The translations under genes and the position numbers were made by a program. The notes beneath the pieces are model-generated. The model saw only the letters and a program-made list of their open reading frames with translations. It was not told where the DNA came from and made no database searches. Shown here piece by piece: positions 10,889 to 23,424 of a DNA stretch of 64,000 bases (the first letter of the stretch is position 1; each line of letters starts with the position of its first letter). Origin of the DNA: Girardinichthys multiradiatus (taxonomy: Eukaryota > Chordata > Actinopteri > Cyprinodontiformes > Goodeidae). The stretch is from positions 49,291,873 to 49,355,872 of the forward strand of contig NC_061815.1 in NCBI RefSeq assembly GCF_021462225.1, read 5' to 3'.

Positions 10889-10949
<61 letters not shown>

Positions 10950-10952
10950 ACA
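10889..10952. repeat. (TA)n microsatellite
   Basis: About 60 bp of TA dinucleotides, slightly interrupted (TTTATA), between the 10852 hairpin and a GC-richer stretch at 10970-11060. Confidence 0.95.
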
Positions 10953-11089
10953 TATGCAACAGCTGGGAATATGTTGTTCAGCCGCTGTGTTGAGCTGTCA
11001 GTCATGATTCCGCACCCCCGTGATCTGAGGCCCCGCCCCCCACGCCAAAACAGGGCCAGAAGTTTAAAGCTGGAAAAAAAATCTGCAAG

Positions 11090-11345
11090 TTCGAAAAACA
11101 AAACTTGAATCTGAAAAGTAGTTTTGAGCTTTTTTTTTTGCAGTTTCACATCTGTTTTTTTTATTTTTTCAGTTGCAAAACCTTTTTTTCCAGTTTTCAT
11201 ATTTTTTTGGGGGAGGTTCAAAATAATTTTTCAGGTTCAAATGTTTTTCTTTTTCTTTCAAGTAAAAATTGTTTTTGTGTGAACAAACTTTCATTTTTCA
11301 GGTTAAAATGTTTTTCATTTGAACAAACTTTATGGCCCTAATTTA
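11090..11345. repeat. T-rich degenerate tandem motif
   Basis: Successive variants of a roughly 20-30-base unit of the form TTTTTCAGGTTCAAATGTTT occur with T runs between them (for example near 11167, 11195, 11237 and 11297). The block ends at GAACAAACTTTATGGCCC. It may be the interior of an unnamed interspersed repeat. Open frames here are Phe/Leu-rich translations of the T runs. Confidence 0.55.
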
Positions 11346-12507
11346 GCTCCATATTCTACCCACCAAAACATCAGCAGCAGTCTGTTTCTTCCTGTTTTCT
11401 GAATGAAACTTTTAACAAAGTGTCACTGTTTGTCCTACTCTATGTTAATCACTAGGTGGAGGATAAACACAAAGACAAATTTGCATGCTGGCTATATCTA
11501 TATGTTGGAGTGCCAACCAGTTGATTCCTTTTGATAATGATAGCTCTTTAAAGTTTCTCCTCCAACCGACAGCAGCCACTGGTCTGGTTCAGTTTGAAGA
11601 CACTCAGCCTTTCTACCATCCTTCTTTCTTTAAGGACAAAAGAGACTTGTTTGCTTCCCAAGGGCTTGCTTTCCTGCCAATCAACAATCAGTGATTGAAT
11701 TAGTGCCAGGTCTGCTAGCTGGCACTTCCGCCGAACAACAGACAGATCCGAACTCAAGACTAGGCGAGTGTGAAGTTCACCCTACTTCAGAACTCCTCAC
11801 ATGCATCTCTTTCTCCCAAGCTCTCAAAGGCACCTCAGAGGAGTGAGCTCTTCCCTGACAGGCCCTGAATCTTTCATGCAGAATGCAAACTAGGCGAATG
11901 CCCATTTCTTCCTTCCCAACGCTCTAGGAAAATAGAAAAAATGCATAGATTCTGTCGTCAGAATGGAGGAGCATATCTCTTTTGGGTTAACATGAGTTAA
12001 CAGCAAACAAAATATAGCTGATCACAAAATATGTTTTGCTATTTTGGTAAAATAATGCAAATCAGTTAATATAAAATTCAATTTTTCAATAAATTTCTAT
12101 AAATTTCATCCTAGATGTATATGGAATGCACTTTCCCTGTTCTCGCCTAAAGAATATTTTCCAAGACGCTCATAGCCAAGTGTGATATGAATATCATGCT
12201 GAGGAGATCAGCTTTAAAGAGCAAACTAAAAAAACAAGCTTTGGTTGGTGAAACCGTTTAATGGTCATCACTTTGTCATCGCTGCTCATCTTCATTCCTC
12301 AAGAAAAAAAAGAGGCTTGTCTTAAATGTCAAATGAATCTGCATAATTTTAGATGAAGCAGAAAGCCGGGTATAGATGGTGTGTCATTGAACTACAGGGC
12401 CTTATGTCAGAATTTCCAGAAAAGGATGTACATTGGTTTAATTATTAGTCTGCAAAGATTTGCAGCACTTTTGTCTCTGAAGTATAATGAAAGGTGTGTG
12501 TCTTGAG

Positions 12508-12509
<2 letters not shown>
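11346..12509. other. Intergenic, no gene recognised
   Basis: No domain or named repeat recognised. The stretch 11690-11930 is less AT-rich and contains ACTAGGCGA(A/G)TG twice (near 11760 and 11891), which may mark an unnamed repeat. Confidence 0.4.

Positions 12510-12549
<40 letters not shown>
12510..12549. repeat. (TA)n microsatellite
   Basis: A pure TA tract of about 40 bp, lying 20 bp upstream of a 5'-truncated LINE fragment. Confidence 0.95.
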
Positions 12550-12556
<7 letters not shown>

Positions 12557-12569
12557 TAGTATAGTATGA

Positions 12570-12915
12570 GATAGGGTGAGGAGCTCAGCCATCCGGGAGG
12601 AGCTCGGAGTAGAGCCGCTGCTCCTCCACATTGAGAGGAGCCAGTTGAGGTGGCTCGGGCATCTATACCGGATGCCTCCTGGACGCCTTCCTCGGGAGGT
12701 GTTCCAGGCACGTCCCACCGGGAGGAGGCCCAGGGGACGGCCCAGGACACGCTGGAGGGACTATGTCTCTCGGCTGGCCTGGGAACGCCTTGGGCTCCCC
12801 CTGGAGGAGCTGGAGGAGGTGTCTGGAGAGAGGGACGTCTGGGCGTCTCTGCTGAGTCTGCTGCCCCCGCGACCCGGTCCTGGATAAGCGGAAGACGACA
12901 AACGAACGAGTTTGA
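12570..12915 (+). mobile_element. RTE/Rex3-like LINE, 3'-terminal fragment
   Basis: A GC-rich island of about 345 bp in AT-rich DNA. It translates as the C-terminal end of a teleost LINE protein: REELGVEPLLLHIERSQLRW, then GHLYRMPPGRLPREVF, TGRRPRGRPRTRWRDYVS and WASLLSLLPPRPGPG, followed by the terminal GGATAAGCGGAAGACGAC. The frame is open over the whole fragment (12576-12887). It is 5'-truncated. The GGATAAGCGG-type 3' end is characteristic of this LINE group; I assign RTE/Rex3 from memory, with moderate certainty. A near-identical fragment in the other orientation lies at 35795-36118. Confidence 0.85.
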
Positions 12916-12929
12916 AATAATGGTTTTCT

Positions 12930-13350
12930 TTATGTTTATGACTATTTACATTGTACGTACATTTTTCACTGAAGGCATCAAAACTGTCAATGAACACATA
13001 TGGAATTATGTAGCACACAAAAAATTTTAAAATAACTTTAAATACATTTTATATTTCAGACATACATACACACACACATTAAAAAGGAATTGAAAATGTT
13101 ATAACAAAATAATCAAATGGAATCAAAATCACTTTAGCTACATGTTCAAAAAGGTGTGCAAAGAATTTCACACATTTTACAGTCCCACCCCTTTATGCCT
13201 TTTGTCTATACATACATTCTGCACTATATGTTTTATCAAGGTTCAAATAGTACATACATATCCCTGTCAATGAACATATTTTGCATCCTTTTTGTTTAAA
13301 AAAAAATAAAGACACCCATTAGGTGAGAAAATTTAAAACATTTTACCAGT
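12930..13350. other. Intergenic, no gene recognised
   Basis: AT-rich sequence without recognisable coding or repeat content, up to a (TG)n(TA)n tract. Confidence 0.5.
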
Positions 13351-13400
13351 AGTGTGTGTGTGTGTATATATATATGTATATATATATATATATATATATA
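13351..13400. repeat. (TG)n(TA)n compound microsatellite
   Basis: About 7 TG units run into about 18 TA units. The right edge is the insertion point of a Tc1-like element, whose class targets TA dinucleotides. Confidence 0.95.
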
Positions 13401-14031
13401 CACACTGCTCAAAAAGATAAAGGGAACACTGAAATAACACATCCTAGATCTGAATGAATGAAATATTCTCATTGAATACTTTGTTCTGTACAAAGTTGAA
13501 TGTTCTGACAACAAAATCAGACAAAAATCATCAATGGAAATCAAATGTATTAACCAATGGAGGCCTGGATTTGGAGTCACACACAAAATTAAAGTGGAAA
13601 AACACACTACAGGTTGATCCAACTTTTATGTAATGTCCTTAAAACAAGTCAAAATGAGGCTCAGTATTGTGTGTGGCCTCCACGTGTCTGTATGACCTCC
13701 CTACAACGCCTGGGCATGCTCCTGATGAGACGGTGGATGGACTCCTGAGGGATCTCCTCCCAGACCTGGACTAAAGCATCTGCCAACTCCTGGACAGTCT
13801 GTGGTGCAACGTGACGTTGGTGGATGGAGCGAGACATGATGTCCCAGATGTGCTCAATCGGATTCAGGTCTGGGGAACGGGCGGGCCAGTCCATAGCTTC
13901 AATGTCTTCATCTTGCAGGAAATGCTGACACACTCCTGCCACATGAGGTCTAGCATTGTTCTGCATTAGGAGGAACCCAGGGCCAACCGCACCAGCATAG
14001 GTACCGAGAAGTGGTCTGTGGTCCTTATGCT
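13401..14031 (-). mobile_element. Tc1-like transposon, internally deleted
   Basis: The left end reads CACTGCTCAAAAAGATAAAGGGAACACT (from about 13402 in two overlapping pieces), a terminal sequence of a widespread teleost Tc1-like family. After the transposase C-terminus the sequence jumps, at AACCGCACCAGCATAGG near 13988, from mid-transposase to a block near the 5' untranslated region (GAGAAGTGGTCTGTGGTC). The two joined parts appear to share AGCATA, so the deletion probably arose at microhomology. The right terminal repeat is not visible. Confidence 0.8.
13661..13966 (-). pseudogene. Tc1-like transposase, C-terminal third only
   Basis: A 101-codon frame with NNARPHVAGVCQHF, MDWPARSPDLNPIEHIW and SMPRRCREVIQTRGGHTQY, ending at the natural C-terminus. 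Counting from the usual second catalytic position to the Glu of NPIEH gives 34 intervening residues, so the family is DD34E. In this copy that second Asp is Asn (QNNARPH where the family has QDNARPH), which would abolish catalysis. The N-terminal DNA-binding region and first catalytic Asp are deleted. Confidence 0.85.
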
Positions 14032-17000
14032 TCTAAGCCTCAATAGGTATAAGCATACATTTGTAAATCATGTTCAGTTTGGTCACTTTTTGCCATTCTG
14101 GGCTTCACCTAGTCTGTCATGCTCTGTCCCACCTTCAATTTTAATGACTTATGTTGCTTTCCATGTGTGTGCATGGTAGCCTAGAGCTAAAATCTGGCAT
14201 TCTACAAATAGTGTGTATTTCCATTAATATGCACTGTCCCTTTTGCAAATGAAAAGAAAATCTGAATCAAATCTTTTGCAATTCAAAAGAACTGATAATC
14301 ACATTTTCTGTCATAAGCTACTATGTCAGCTATATGATACTTGCAAAAATCCCATTATGATCATAATCATTACTGACCTAGCTGGGGAAAGTATTACAAA
14401 AACAATTTTAGGTACTTTAAGAGATATCTTCTGAGCTAATGGAAGAGAGTAAAACACAAAACAAACCAGAGAGCGAGAAGATTAGCTGGAGAGGGTTTTC
14501 TTGTAAGTTATCAAGTGCTCTATCACAGGTCACAGTGAGACTCTTTAAATAAAGAACGAGGGGAAAGTATTAAACTGGGAACAAAAGACTTATAAGATTA
14601 TTTTTAGTGTCTGGGAAATGAAACAAATGCCAACCGATTGCCATTTATTTGATGGGGAGAATAAAAATATCCGCCATCAGTTACACTGAAAAATGAAGCG
14701 AATATCTTAACTTTTATTTTTTCTTACTGCATTATGTTTCAGAATGTTATGACACTTTAAGGTTCCATTCCTTCTTTTTGTAAAAAAATATATTGCATTT
14801 GACATCTTTATTCAGCATGATTTTCCTCAAATTATTGCAGCACGTTTTAGTTCTGGATTTGCTGTTTGAGCCTGAACATTCAAACCCTTTTCATGTGACA
14901 CTTTGGAGGAATTAATCTATTTAAGACATTTCATGACAGGACCCCAGTAATAACTGAGAGCTGTTCATTATGCACTAAACCTCATTTGACCTTCAGTCAT
15001 CTGAATGCGAAGCAGCGCTCTAAATGTTTGAGATCAGGAGACATAAAACCTTTGGTGGTGCAGTCTGTTGTAATCATTGCAGTGGCACCTACTATTATTA
15101 TAGAGCACCTGCTCAAAGGAGGCAAACATTTTGCTGAACTATTTGTGTAGCTGATAAGGCAATGTCGTACTTGACAAGAGCTTTATGGAGCAGAGCTGAT
15201 GGGAAATCTACGTAGATATTATCACACCTGTTAAGGATGTGCCCAGTGTAAGGGACATACACATTAAAACAAAATCATATTATTGGAATCTCTAAGGAAA
15301 GATGAAATTCTCTACAAATGTAGATGTAAGAATTTGGTTCAACAGTTGCAATGCACATTTCTATCTTTGCCTGTTTTGCTAGGTTTAATAGAATGACTTA
15401 ATAAGTTAATCATGCAATTTGCATCTTTTACAATATAAACATATTGCAGTTAGAGACATACAAGCATCAATGAGACATATATCCTCCAGTTGTGTCACTG
15501 AGCTGAAAGAAACTGTTTTATTGTTCAGATAGATGTACACTTTTCTATGTGTGCAGTATTCTAGTTCTATCCTCCAACAATCAATTTCTTGGAGAGCTGG
15601 ATGCACTTGAGTGGTGGGAGCGCAAAAAGTAGTGACACTCAGCCATCACAGGATGAGAGCATCAAATGATTGCCTCCGAGAAATTGCTGTATCTTCAAAT
15701 GTCTTTGAGAATAGCTTCCATCCCTGTCTGCTTTTCCTCCACTTGCTACACTCCAAGAGTTAAAGTTTCCCTTTGACTTATGTTATCAGTTTGTGGTTCA
15801 TTGTGGTGCAGAGGCTTGTGAAATGGCACTTTGGTCCTGCAGGAAGCTCGAAGTGGAAATTTCATTACCTTTCTTGGAGATCCTCTGCTCAGATTTGCAG
15901 TTAGCAGAGAACCCCTGAGAGCTCAAAGCACAAACTAAACTTATGTAGCTTCTGTAGTTGCCAGGAAAATGGACATTAATTGGCTCTCTTCTCAAACTGT
16001 ACTACAAGTACCACATATTGTATTTGGGCTCCCAACTGTGGTAAAAAATATTTTCAAATTAAATATGATTGAATTAACTTATAAGCACCCACAGCCACAA
16101 AGATATGTTTTTCATAATGTAAATTTTTTCAAGTACAAAATGTTACCATGTGTTGAGTACACCCCTTCAGAAGATGTTTCTCACTTAACAGAATAAACTA
16201 TTCTTCTAGAATTTACTCAGAGCTTAATGTAAGAGAATCTGGTTTTATGATTACAATACATGATATCTAACAGCAGATGCTCACTTTTGGCTTCATCAGG
16301 GGTCTAAATGGATCATATTTTATAATAGTCAACGGGCCCAAATGGGGATTAAAACCCAAACAAAATTGGATAAAGTGAAACGCTTTCAGCTGATAATTTA
16401 GGATTGACATATGTATTATATTTGAGCATTATCATGCAATTTATCTTCATAATTCATTAAAACAGTATGACTGCAACAAAAAATGAACTCGCTGTAGTTG
16501 AAGCACTGTACATAGGAATGAAATGGGTTGTTTACAGGAAAAGATGACAAGGAAAGGTGTAGTGATGAAACCGGATTCGAAAAAAAGTAAAGGGATGAAT
16601 TAACACTAAAACAAATCATCAGAAGTGTAAATAGACTTATTTCTGGCAGCAGTCACAAAGTTTTACATGCAAGGCAGCCATGTTGGGTTTCAAGGTATGG
16701 GCTGAGAGGTGAGCTCAGACATTCCCATTCTAACTTCTATGAGCATTTATTTAGATTTTCTTTTCATCTTTAAAACCTGTAATTACAACTTCTGAGCAAA
16801 AATGGAAGGCAGACCCACCATTTTTCCTTAAACCAATTATGCAGTGTCAATGGATCCAAGTTGTTTTTGTTTTATCTGGATGTAAGACAGCAGACTGAAA
16901 ACGTTAAAGTCCTGTTGTACTGCTAATAGTTGCTGAAGTTGTGTTTGTTTCAATAGGTCTGAGAAACAATGCTCTGGAGACCCAAAATCTAGGTTGTTCG

Positions 17001-18539
17001 TCAACTTTTAATTGACAGTGGAGAAGCTGGAATGTCTGGCAGACAATGAAGTGCTTCTCTTTTGGGAAGTTAGAGCAGTTTGTCTTCTCTGTCTCTCATT
17101 TCTCACACCAAGTAAACCAGTCTGGGTGTCCTTCATCAAAGGACAACACACAAAGGCTTCATTTCCCTGCAATAATGGTTTCTAAACTCCCTTCTGTCAT
17201 GTGAGCGATAGCAATTAGCAACAACAGAGACCAGTCACGGAAGGAACTGGAGTCCTTGAGATCACTGTAGAGGATGGCGAAGCTAAAAGACTCAAATTGG
17301 AACCTTATTAGTATTTCATTAACACGCCTTTTACCTTGTTCTTAAGTGTTGCCTGAGTAATTAATGCTCCGTGGCACTCGCTGTCAGAACACAGAAGGCT
17401 TTGAGTGGAAGGCGATTTCTCTATGGAAATCACTGCAGCCTACACATTTTCTGTGATCCTAGAGTTGCATTAAGCTTCATCATTATGCTTCGACAACTAA
17501 ATACGGACTTTATGTTTCAGTTATTCACAAAGCACTTTTACAGCTGTTTAAAGACTGGAAACCATTTGCCATTATTTTGCTGTTACTCCTCTCTTCTTAG
17601 TGCAGTAATAAATTGTGCATTGCATATCTGAGTAGCATGCTGTGTTTTACTGCCATTGTTGTAATGGAGAATACCAGCAAAGTCAACCACATCAGCAGGA
17701 AGCTATTTGACAAAGCATCTGAAGTAAAAGGGTTTATTAATTTGAGAGAAAATGTACATGTAAGTATGATCATAAAGTCAAGTCTTGGGGGTATGTTGTG
17801 GGATCAGTGACACTGATCTAATTTAAATGCTAAAAATGTGCAAATATCTCAGGGCATTGCAAAGTGACTAAGCTAGATAAAAGAGATGGTAAGCAGCAGC
17901 ACCAAGGGAGCATCGACTTCTCACTATTACTATTTATTTTATTTGTTTATCATACGGATGTTTACTGAATTAGACCCAGAGCTATTCATTCATTTTAAGA
18001 TGCAGGGCTTGCACACAACTCACATTCACTGCTTCAACATTGAGCATAGCAGACATTTCTGCAAATTAATTGTTGTTATTGTCATACTATCATCAGGGAT
18101 TGGTTTGATTGAATTCACTTGAGATGATTGCCAGGTGCTTATCACCGATAAACCACTAAATAATTACTCAGGCTTATCTTAATGACCTTTAGGAGGAATT
18201 TTTTGCTGTGTGCCGACGGCCCTGAGCTAAAAGAAAATGAGTGAATTAACATCAGATCTATAATCAAGTCTCCTTCCAGAAGAATCAAAATTAGCACGTT
18301 AGCTAATACAAAATCTTACTTACTAAAAGTTATTGTGTAGAACCACAACAAGCTAGAACATCTATACTTTTGAAAACTTTGCCTGATCCATAAATTTGAC
18401 ATTTGCTTAAAGGATGATAGATCTCTCACATAATTCCCTGCATTCTGCTTTCTACACTGTTTTCTGGCAGCTTTGATATGGGTTACTGGGTCAGAATCTT
18501 TGAATTAGAATATCATGATGTTTGTGGATGTATACAGAC
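14032..18539. other. Long intergenic stretch, no gene recognised
   Basis: About 4.5 kb without transposon hallmarks that I can see. Open frames are short and carry no known motif. Several sub-blocks (about 15040-15200, 15600-15960, 17280-17500) have moderate GC, few homopolymers and homeodomain-type TAATTA or TTAAT sites. Such blocks are candidates for conserved non-coding elements, which only alignment with other fish could show. Confidence 0.4.
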
Positions 18540-19320
18540 ATGAACACATTTGTTGTCACTCCTGGTAAAAAGTCTGAAAACAAATTCAGCTTTTCTCACA
18601 ACAGCTTGATCTCTTAAAAGTCCCATGATAAAAAGTATTAAACGTCACATTTTTAATTATTGACATTTTATTTCCATTGGGTATAAATGTGATGTGACAC
18701 AAAGGCCAATTTCTTTTAGCCACAGGCCACAAGGCGGAAGAGGACCCATTTTTATCCTACCACCACACACTGTAAGCAGGATGGTCAGAGAGATAATAAG
18801 CCAAATCCTGGGTTCCTTAAATCTCCAAAGCAGTAAGACATTTCCACAAACCAAAAAGCCTGGAAACGGCACATGTCTGTCCTACCATAACAAATGTGAA
18901 AATGTAGAGTCTGCTGAAATCAAAAATTTGTGTGAGCATGGGGGCCCCATTATTATGTTCTACACCCTGCCTACAACTGCAGTCCATCCAGAGGACTGGA
19001 CAAAGATTCTTCTGTATGTATGCTCAAACCTTATGAAAGGTATGAAACAAGATAAAGTGCCGTCCTGTTGGTAAAAAGGTGCAGGACCAAGTATTGACTG
19101 CAGGGGTACCAATAGTGGTACCCTAGAATTTGTGAAAAAAAATGTAAAATGTTTTTTTATTTTTATCCCACAGATTAAATGTACTCAAATTAAAATTTGA
19201 ATTTTTTTTTTTTAGATTATGCTACTGCAACAAAATCTGAAATTATTCTAAGGTTTTTTTAAACTTCTTTTCTAATAAATGTGGATGTGTCCCTTAACGT
19301 TGACAAACCTGGTCAAAGCT
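18540..19320 (+). mobile_element. Tc1-like transposon relic, second family
   Basis: Starts with a TGTCACTCCTGGTAAAAA block near 18555 and includes CCACACACTGTAAGCAGGATGGTCAGAGAGA near 18762 (two overlapping pieces), which corresponds to the N-terminal helix-turn-helix part of a teleost Tc1-like transposase. It ends with a GGTGCAGGACCAAGTATTGACTG block near 19078 and GGGGTACCAATAGTGGTACC near 19104, the usual C-terminus and start of the terminal region. The middle, with the catalytic core, is largely missing. The 126-codon frame at 18694-19074 is a chance reading through this relic. Confidence 0.6.
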
Positions 19321-22239
19321 TTTTGGAAGCTTATATTACTGAGCAGCTACTAACATAAAATGGGTGATATGATTAATGATAAACTTAACTTAAAAAACGT
19401 ATTTCTTAGATTTTAGATTCCATAACAGGTTATTCTCTTGTTGTTGTTGTTTGTGTATATTTTACTGATTCCAATCAGCAGTATTTAACTCTGGGTATAC
19501 TACCATGAAATGTGGTTAATTCATGCTTTAATTCAAAATGTCAAATAAAACAGAGCTCAGTGGCGCCACTAATAATGTCTCACAGCTCACTTTACTTGTT
19601 TGAAATACTCAATGAGGCATTTACTTGTAGCAGAAACCTTGGAGTATGTGTCTTTCTTTTTATTTGTATTGCTAAAACTAATTCCTGAGGTTCCTGGCAT
19701 GAATTAAACAATACATGTGATATGTTTTGTTGCATAAGAGAAACAATAACATACGTTTGTTGTGTTTTTAATGTTTTCCCAGGGGCTTTAATATTATTCT
19801 CCTGTTTTCTTTCTCTGCTGCCTTTGATGTAGGTAAGTATTTCATGTGTCCTTGCATATTTGAGTGTGAATATGTGTGTGTAGGTGTCTGTGCACAACAT
19901 TGTGTTGTAACAGGAATGTGTTAGTCAGTGGCATCACAGTTAGACCTGTATGAAATAATCTACTTCTTCTGGTTCATAACCATGTGGCAAAGAACAAGTT
20001 GCTCTGTTGTTGCCATGGAGACTGTTGTTCGATCCATATGCAGCCACCGCATGTTAAATCCCAAGCAACTTTATGGCGATTCATTTATTCTACGTACCAA
20101 TGAGGACATAGAAGTCAAGAATGCATTTGACAAAAGGATGATGAGATTATTTATAATTTCTGTGTTCCATCATATAACATGGAAGATGGTAATGGCATTA
20201 ATGTTTAGGATCTACCCTTCCTTAGATCCACAGGATATAAATTATTCAGCTGGAGTAGCCTTTGTGAGCTTGTTCTCAAAATCCAAGACAAATTAATGTC
20301 TTTGCCTTTAAGTTAGAGAAACCTCCTTTCTGATGTGGAAAGACACCAAACTGCTGAGGGATGGTGGTAAAAAGGAAGTGCAGAGTTAAGGAAAAAGATG
20401 AACTTGCTTTATAAGTGTTTTGCTGTGTAATTTCAGCGGGACTCAGTTAAGACCTGATCAAAGAGGTCATAAAGATTCTTTACGGTTCTGATCTTGAGAG
20501 CTTCTACATGCTTTCAAGAAAAAGGTGGATGTTGGAGCTGCTCTCCTTTTGTTTTGTAAGCCTGTGCTGAGACGAGGATTTACAGGGATAAATGTATATA
20601 CCTCAGTGCAGTTGTTCTCATCTGATTTTTTTTTAGCTCTGAGTATCCTATCCACTTGCTTCGGATCATTCAAGGAAATATTTTTTATATCAATGGCTCA
20701 TATCAAATTTCATTCCGAAATGCCTTAACTCCCTTGCTCTCTAGAAGACTTGTATTGTATTGTTTAAGTGGATTGATTTTTATTAAGAGATTAAGAGGAG
20801 GAGATTGAGTTTACAGTTACTGGCATTGGTGCTTACACCCACAGTGGGATTAATGGTAACAGAAAGCTTCTGTTAGTCTTTAATCAATTTAAACTCTTAT
20901 CCCATAGCTGTTAACTCTTGCAGGCCAAGAATCTGTTACAATGACTTCTGTGCTTTACCTGAATTTTTGTGGATTTATCTAAAGCGTCTACCAAAGCACA
21001 CATAATCTGGTCAACTGACCTGTACTAACCCCAGGGCAGATCAAACTCAGAGTTGAAGCCATGGCTCTCCCACAGTTCCTGCTACAGTATGCCACTCTTT
21101 GATAGCTGAAGGCCCAAATCCTTTAAATGTCGGGCAGACTCGGAGAAAGACCACAGCTCACGAAAAGAAGCTTGCACTTGCTGGGAGCTTACATTCCCTG
21201 GGGAAAACCAATGTCCCAGTTTCAAAAAAAAAAAAAGAGAGAAAGAAACCCTTACATCACTGTTGCCACCTTTTAGGGACCTTTCAGGCTGTAGCAGCTG
21301 GTATGAGGAAATTTATTCTCCCAAATGGTGTGCTGAATTTAGAGAGTAAGCCTCCTTCCACTGTCTTCCTGTCTCATGCATCTTACTTATAAAGTGTTGG
21401 AGGACAAGGGTTTGATCTGAAGGGACATCAGCCTGGTCACAGTGCAGGGAACTTGCTGACACCTTCCTATGTGCTGCCTTCCCAGTGGTAGTGAGCAATG
21501 AAACAGCTCTGTTTTAGATTATGATTTACTTTCACTTTGAAATGTAATATTCAGATTAAACAAAGCTTTAAGAATACCTCTACTCAAACAAATAAAGTTT
21601 TGTAAGTAACTTTTTTGGAATAATTTATTAATGTATCAATACATTTTAAACATATTTCTAGTTGGCTTGTTGACAATTTAAACATATAAGGTAATAAAAA
21701 ACAAATGAATCAGGCAATTAAGTAATGTGTAATAAAGCAGAATAACACAGAGATTAGGTGTTGGAACACATGAAGAAAATAAATAACAAAAGGCAAAAAA
21801 CCCATGTTAACAATGAAAATCTGTCGGTATTTACAAAACAATTTTGTCCCTTATCAGTAATGTCCCTTATCAGTGCAAATTACTGGCTGTTGACTGATGG
21901 CCTACCTGATTGATGGCCTATAAGAAAAGTTCTCATTACTCTCATTACTACTACTGTGTTGCAAAAGAATCGTCCCATGATGGGTGAAGCCAAAAAGTCC
22001 TCCACAGAACTTTTTAACCTTCTTGTTGTAAATCATACTACTTGCATTGGTCAATGTTACAGGTACAGTTTCTCCATGAAAACAATATGCACTTAAACCC
22101 AATGACCTTGATACACAGTCACTCTGCGACACTCCACTGCTAAAGGCAAGCACATTGAACATTGTTTCAAATTTGCATAAAATACTAGGAGAATATAGTT
22201 TGGATAGACAAGAATTTTAGTCTTTAAATGTCATTGTCA
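19321..22239. other. Intergenic, no gene recognised
   Basis: No recognised gene. A 122-codon frame at 19928-20296 has a non-ATG start and no known motif. A short tandem duplication, TGTCCCTTATCAGT twice, lies at 21846-21875. A poly-A run of 12 lies near 21225. Confidence 0.4.
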
Positions 22240-22345
22240 TGCCATAGAGGAGGAAGGTCTCTGCACATCACCCTAAAAACAATATACCCATGGGGACATT
22301 ATGGTGTGGGGTTGTTTTTAGTACATTGTGCTGGCCGATTTGATT
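22240..22345 (+). mobile_element. Small Tc1-like transposase fragment
   Basis: CATCACCCTAAAAACAATAT followed by CCCATGGGGACATTATGGTGTGGGGTTGTTTTT (22267-22319) matches the Tc1-like pattern K-N-T-I-P-T-V-K...G-S-I-M-V-W-G-C-F, which lies between the first and second catalytic Asp. Too short and diverged to place in a family. Confidence 0.5.
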
Positions 22346-23424
22346 TAACTGAAGAAAGTAAATCACACCTCAGCAAGGCATGCAACTAGTTTTACTAGAG
22401 AGGAGCATTTAATTTAGGGATTCATATGTTTTGATTTCTTTTATGTGGATTACTTGGGTTGTTGCCAACTTGTGGTGTAGATTTCATGTCAAATCCTTAT
22501 TAGAAATATATTTATTGAAAAAGATGTTGATTTCAGAATATTTCTCTACTCTCTACTCAGTTTTTCTGTTTTTAGTTGATCATACATGCTTTTTCTGGTT
22601 TAGAATGTGAAGAATAAAGTACTGAACAGGCTTTCTTATGATGAAGAACCCTATGACTTGTTAAAGAAGTTATGGCATAAATGCAATGCTAAACCAAAAC
22701 AGTTTTGCAGAATTTGTTATATTTTACAGCAGTTTTAGTCTTTAGAAAGCATGGCTGATTCCACAGTTAGGGACTTATGTCTCTCTGGGTATTCTGCGCT
22801 AAAAGTAGCAATAAATTGTATGTATGTTTTTTAATTTACATCCATTCTAGTGCTAGTGGTAGTTTTCAGGGAACACACTAGGAAGCAAGGAATGCAAGTG
22901 CGGAAACCTTTGAAGGACAATTTCAAGGGTGTCTCAAGGAGAAAGATGTATCAGAAGTGGATAAATGTCGGACTGCTTCTGAGCAATGGGAAAAGAGGCT
23001 TTTCCTGAATGACAGAGTGGAAGAAAAGGCAATTGATTGTTGAAAGAGGATACAGTCAATTTCAGATAGTTAAAAAAACCAAAAGCAGAGATGATTAAGT
23101 AAATATTTTGTGGAGAGGCTGTGGGAATGAGAAGCATTAAAGATGAAACAGAGTAACAAGCACAAGGCTATAGGAATAGTAACAATCATCTCTTTCACTC
23201 GTTTCACCTTGTTATTCTCAGAACATTTGTAGAAGACAGTTAGGTACAGGAGAGGCTCAATTAAACTGACTGCGGATTGGTTTTAATTGATTTTATCGTG
23301 TGCTAAAGAGGGTAGAACTCTGATATCTTTTCAGGGCAATAACACCGACTTAAAGAATTAATAATGAATTACGATTGAGCTTCTCAGGGTTATAAATCAG
23401 TTTCAGCATCGAAGGAAACATTGT
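22346..23424. other. Intergenic, no gene recognised
   Basis: No motif or repeat recognised; plain AT-rich sequence up to the truncated Tc1-like element. Confidence 0.4.

Noticed and set aside
10491..11221. Open frames of 108 and 118 codons on the minus strand with Ile-Tyr runs
   Set aside because: They are translations of the (TA)n tracts and of T-rich repeats, with no coding features.
19928..20296. 122-codon plus-strand open frame
   Set aside because: Non-ATG start, no motif and no splice signals that would make it an exon.
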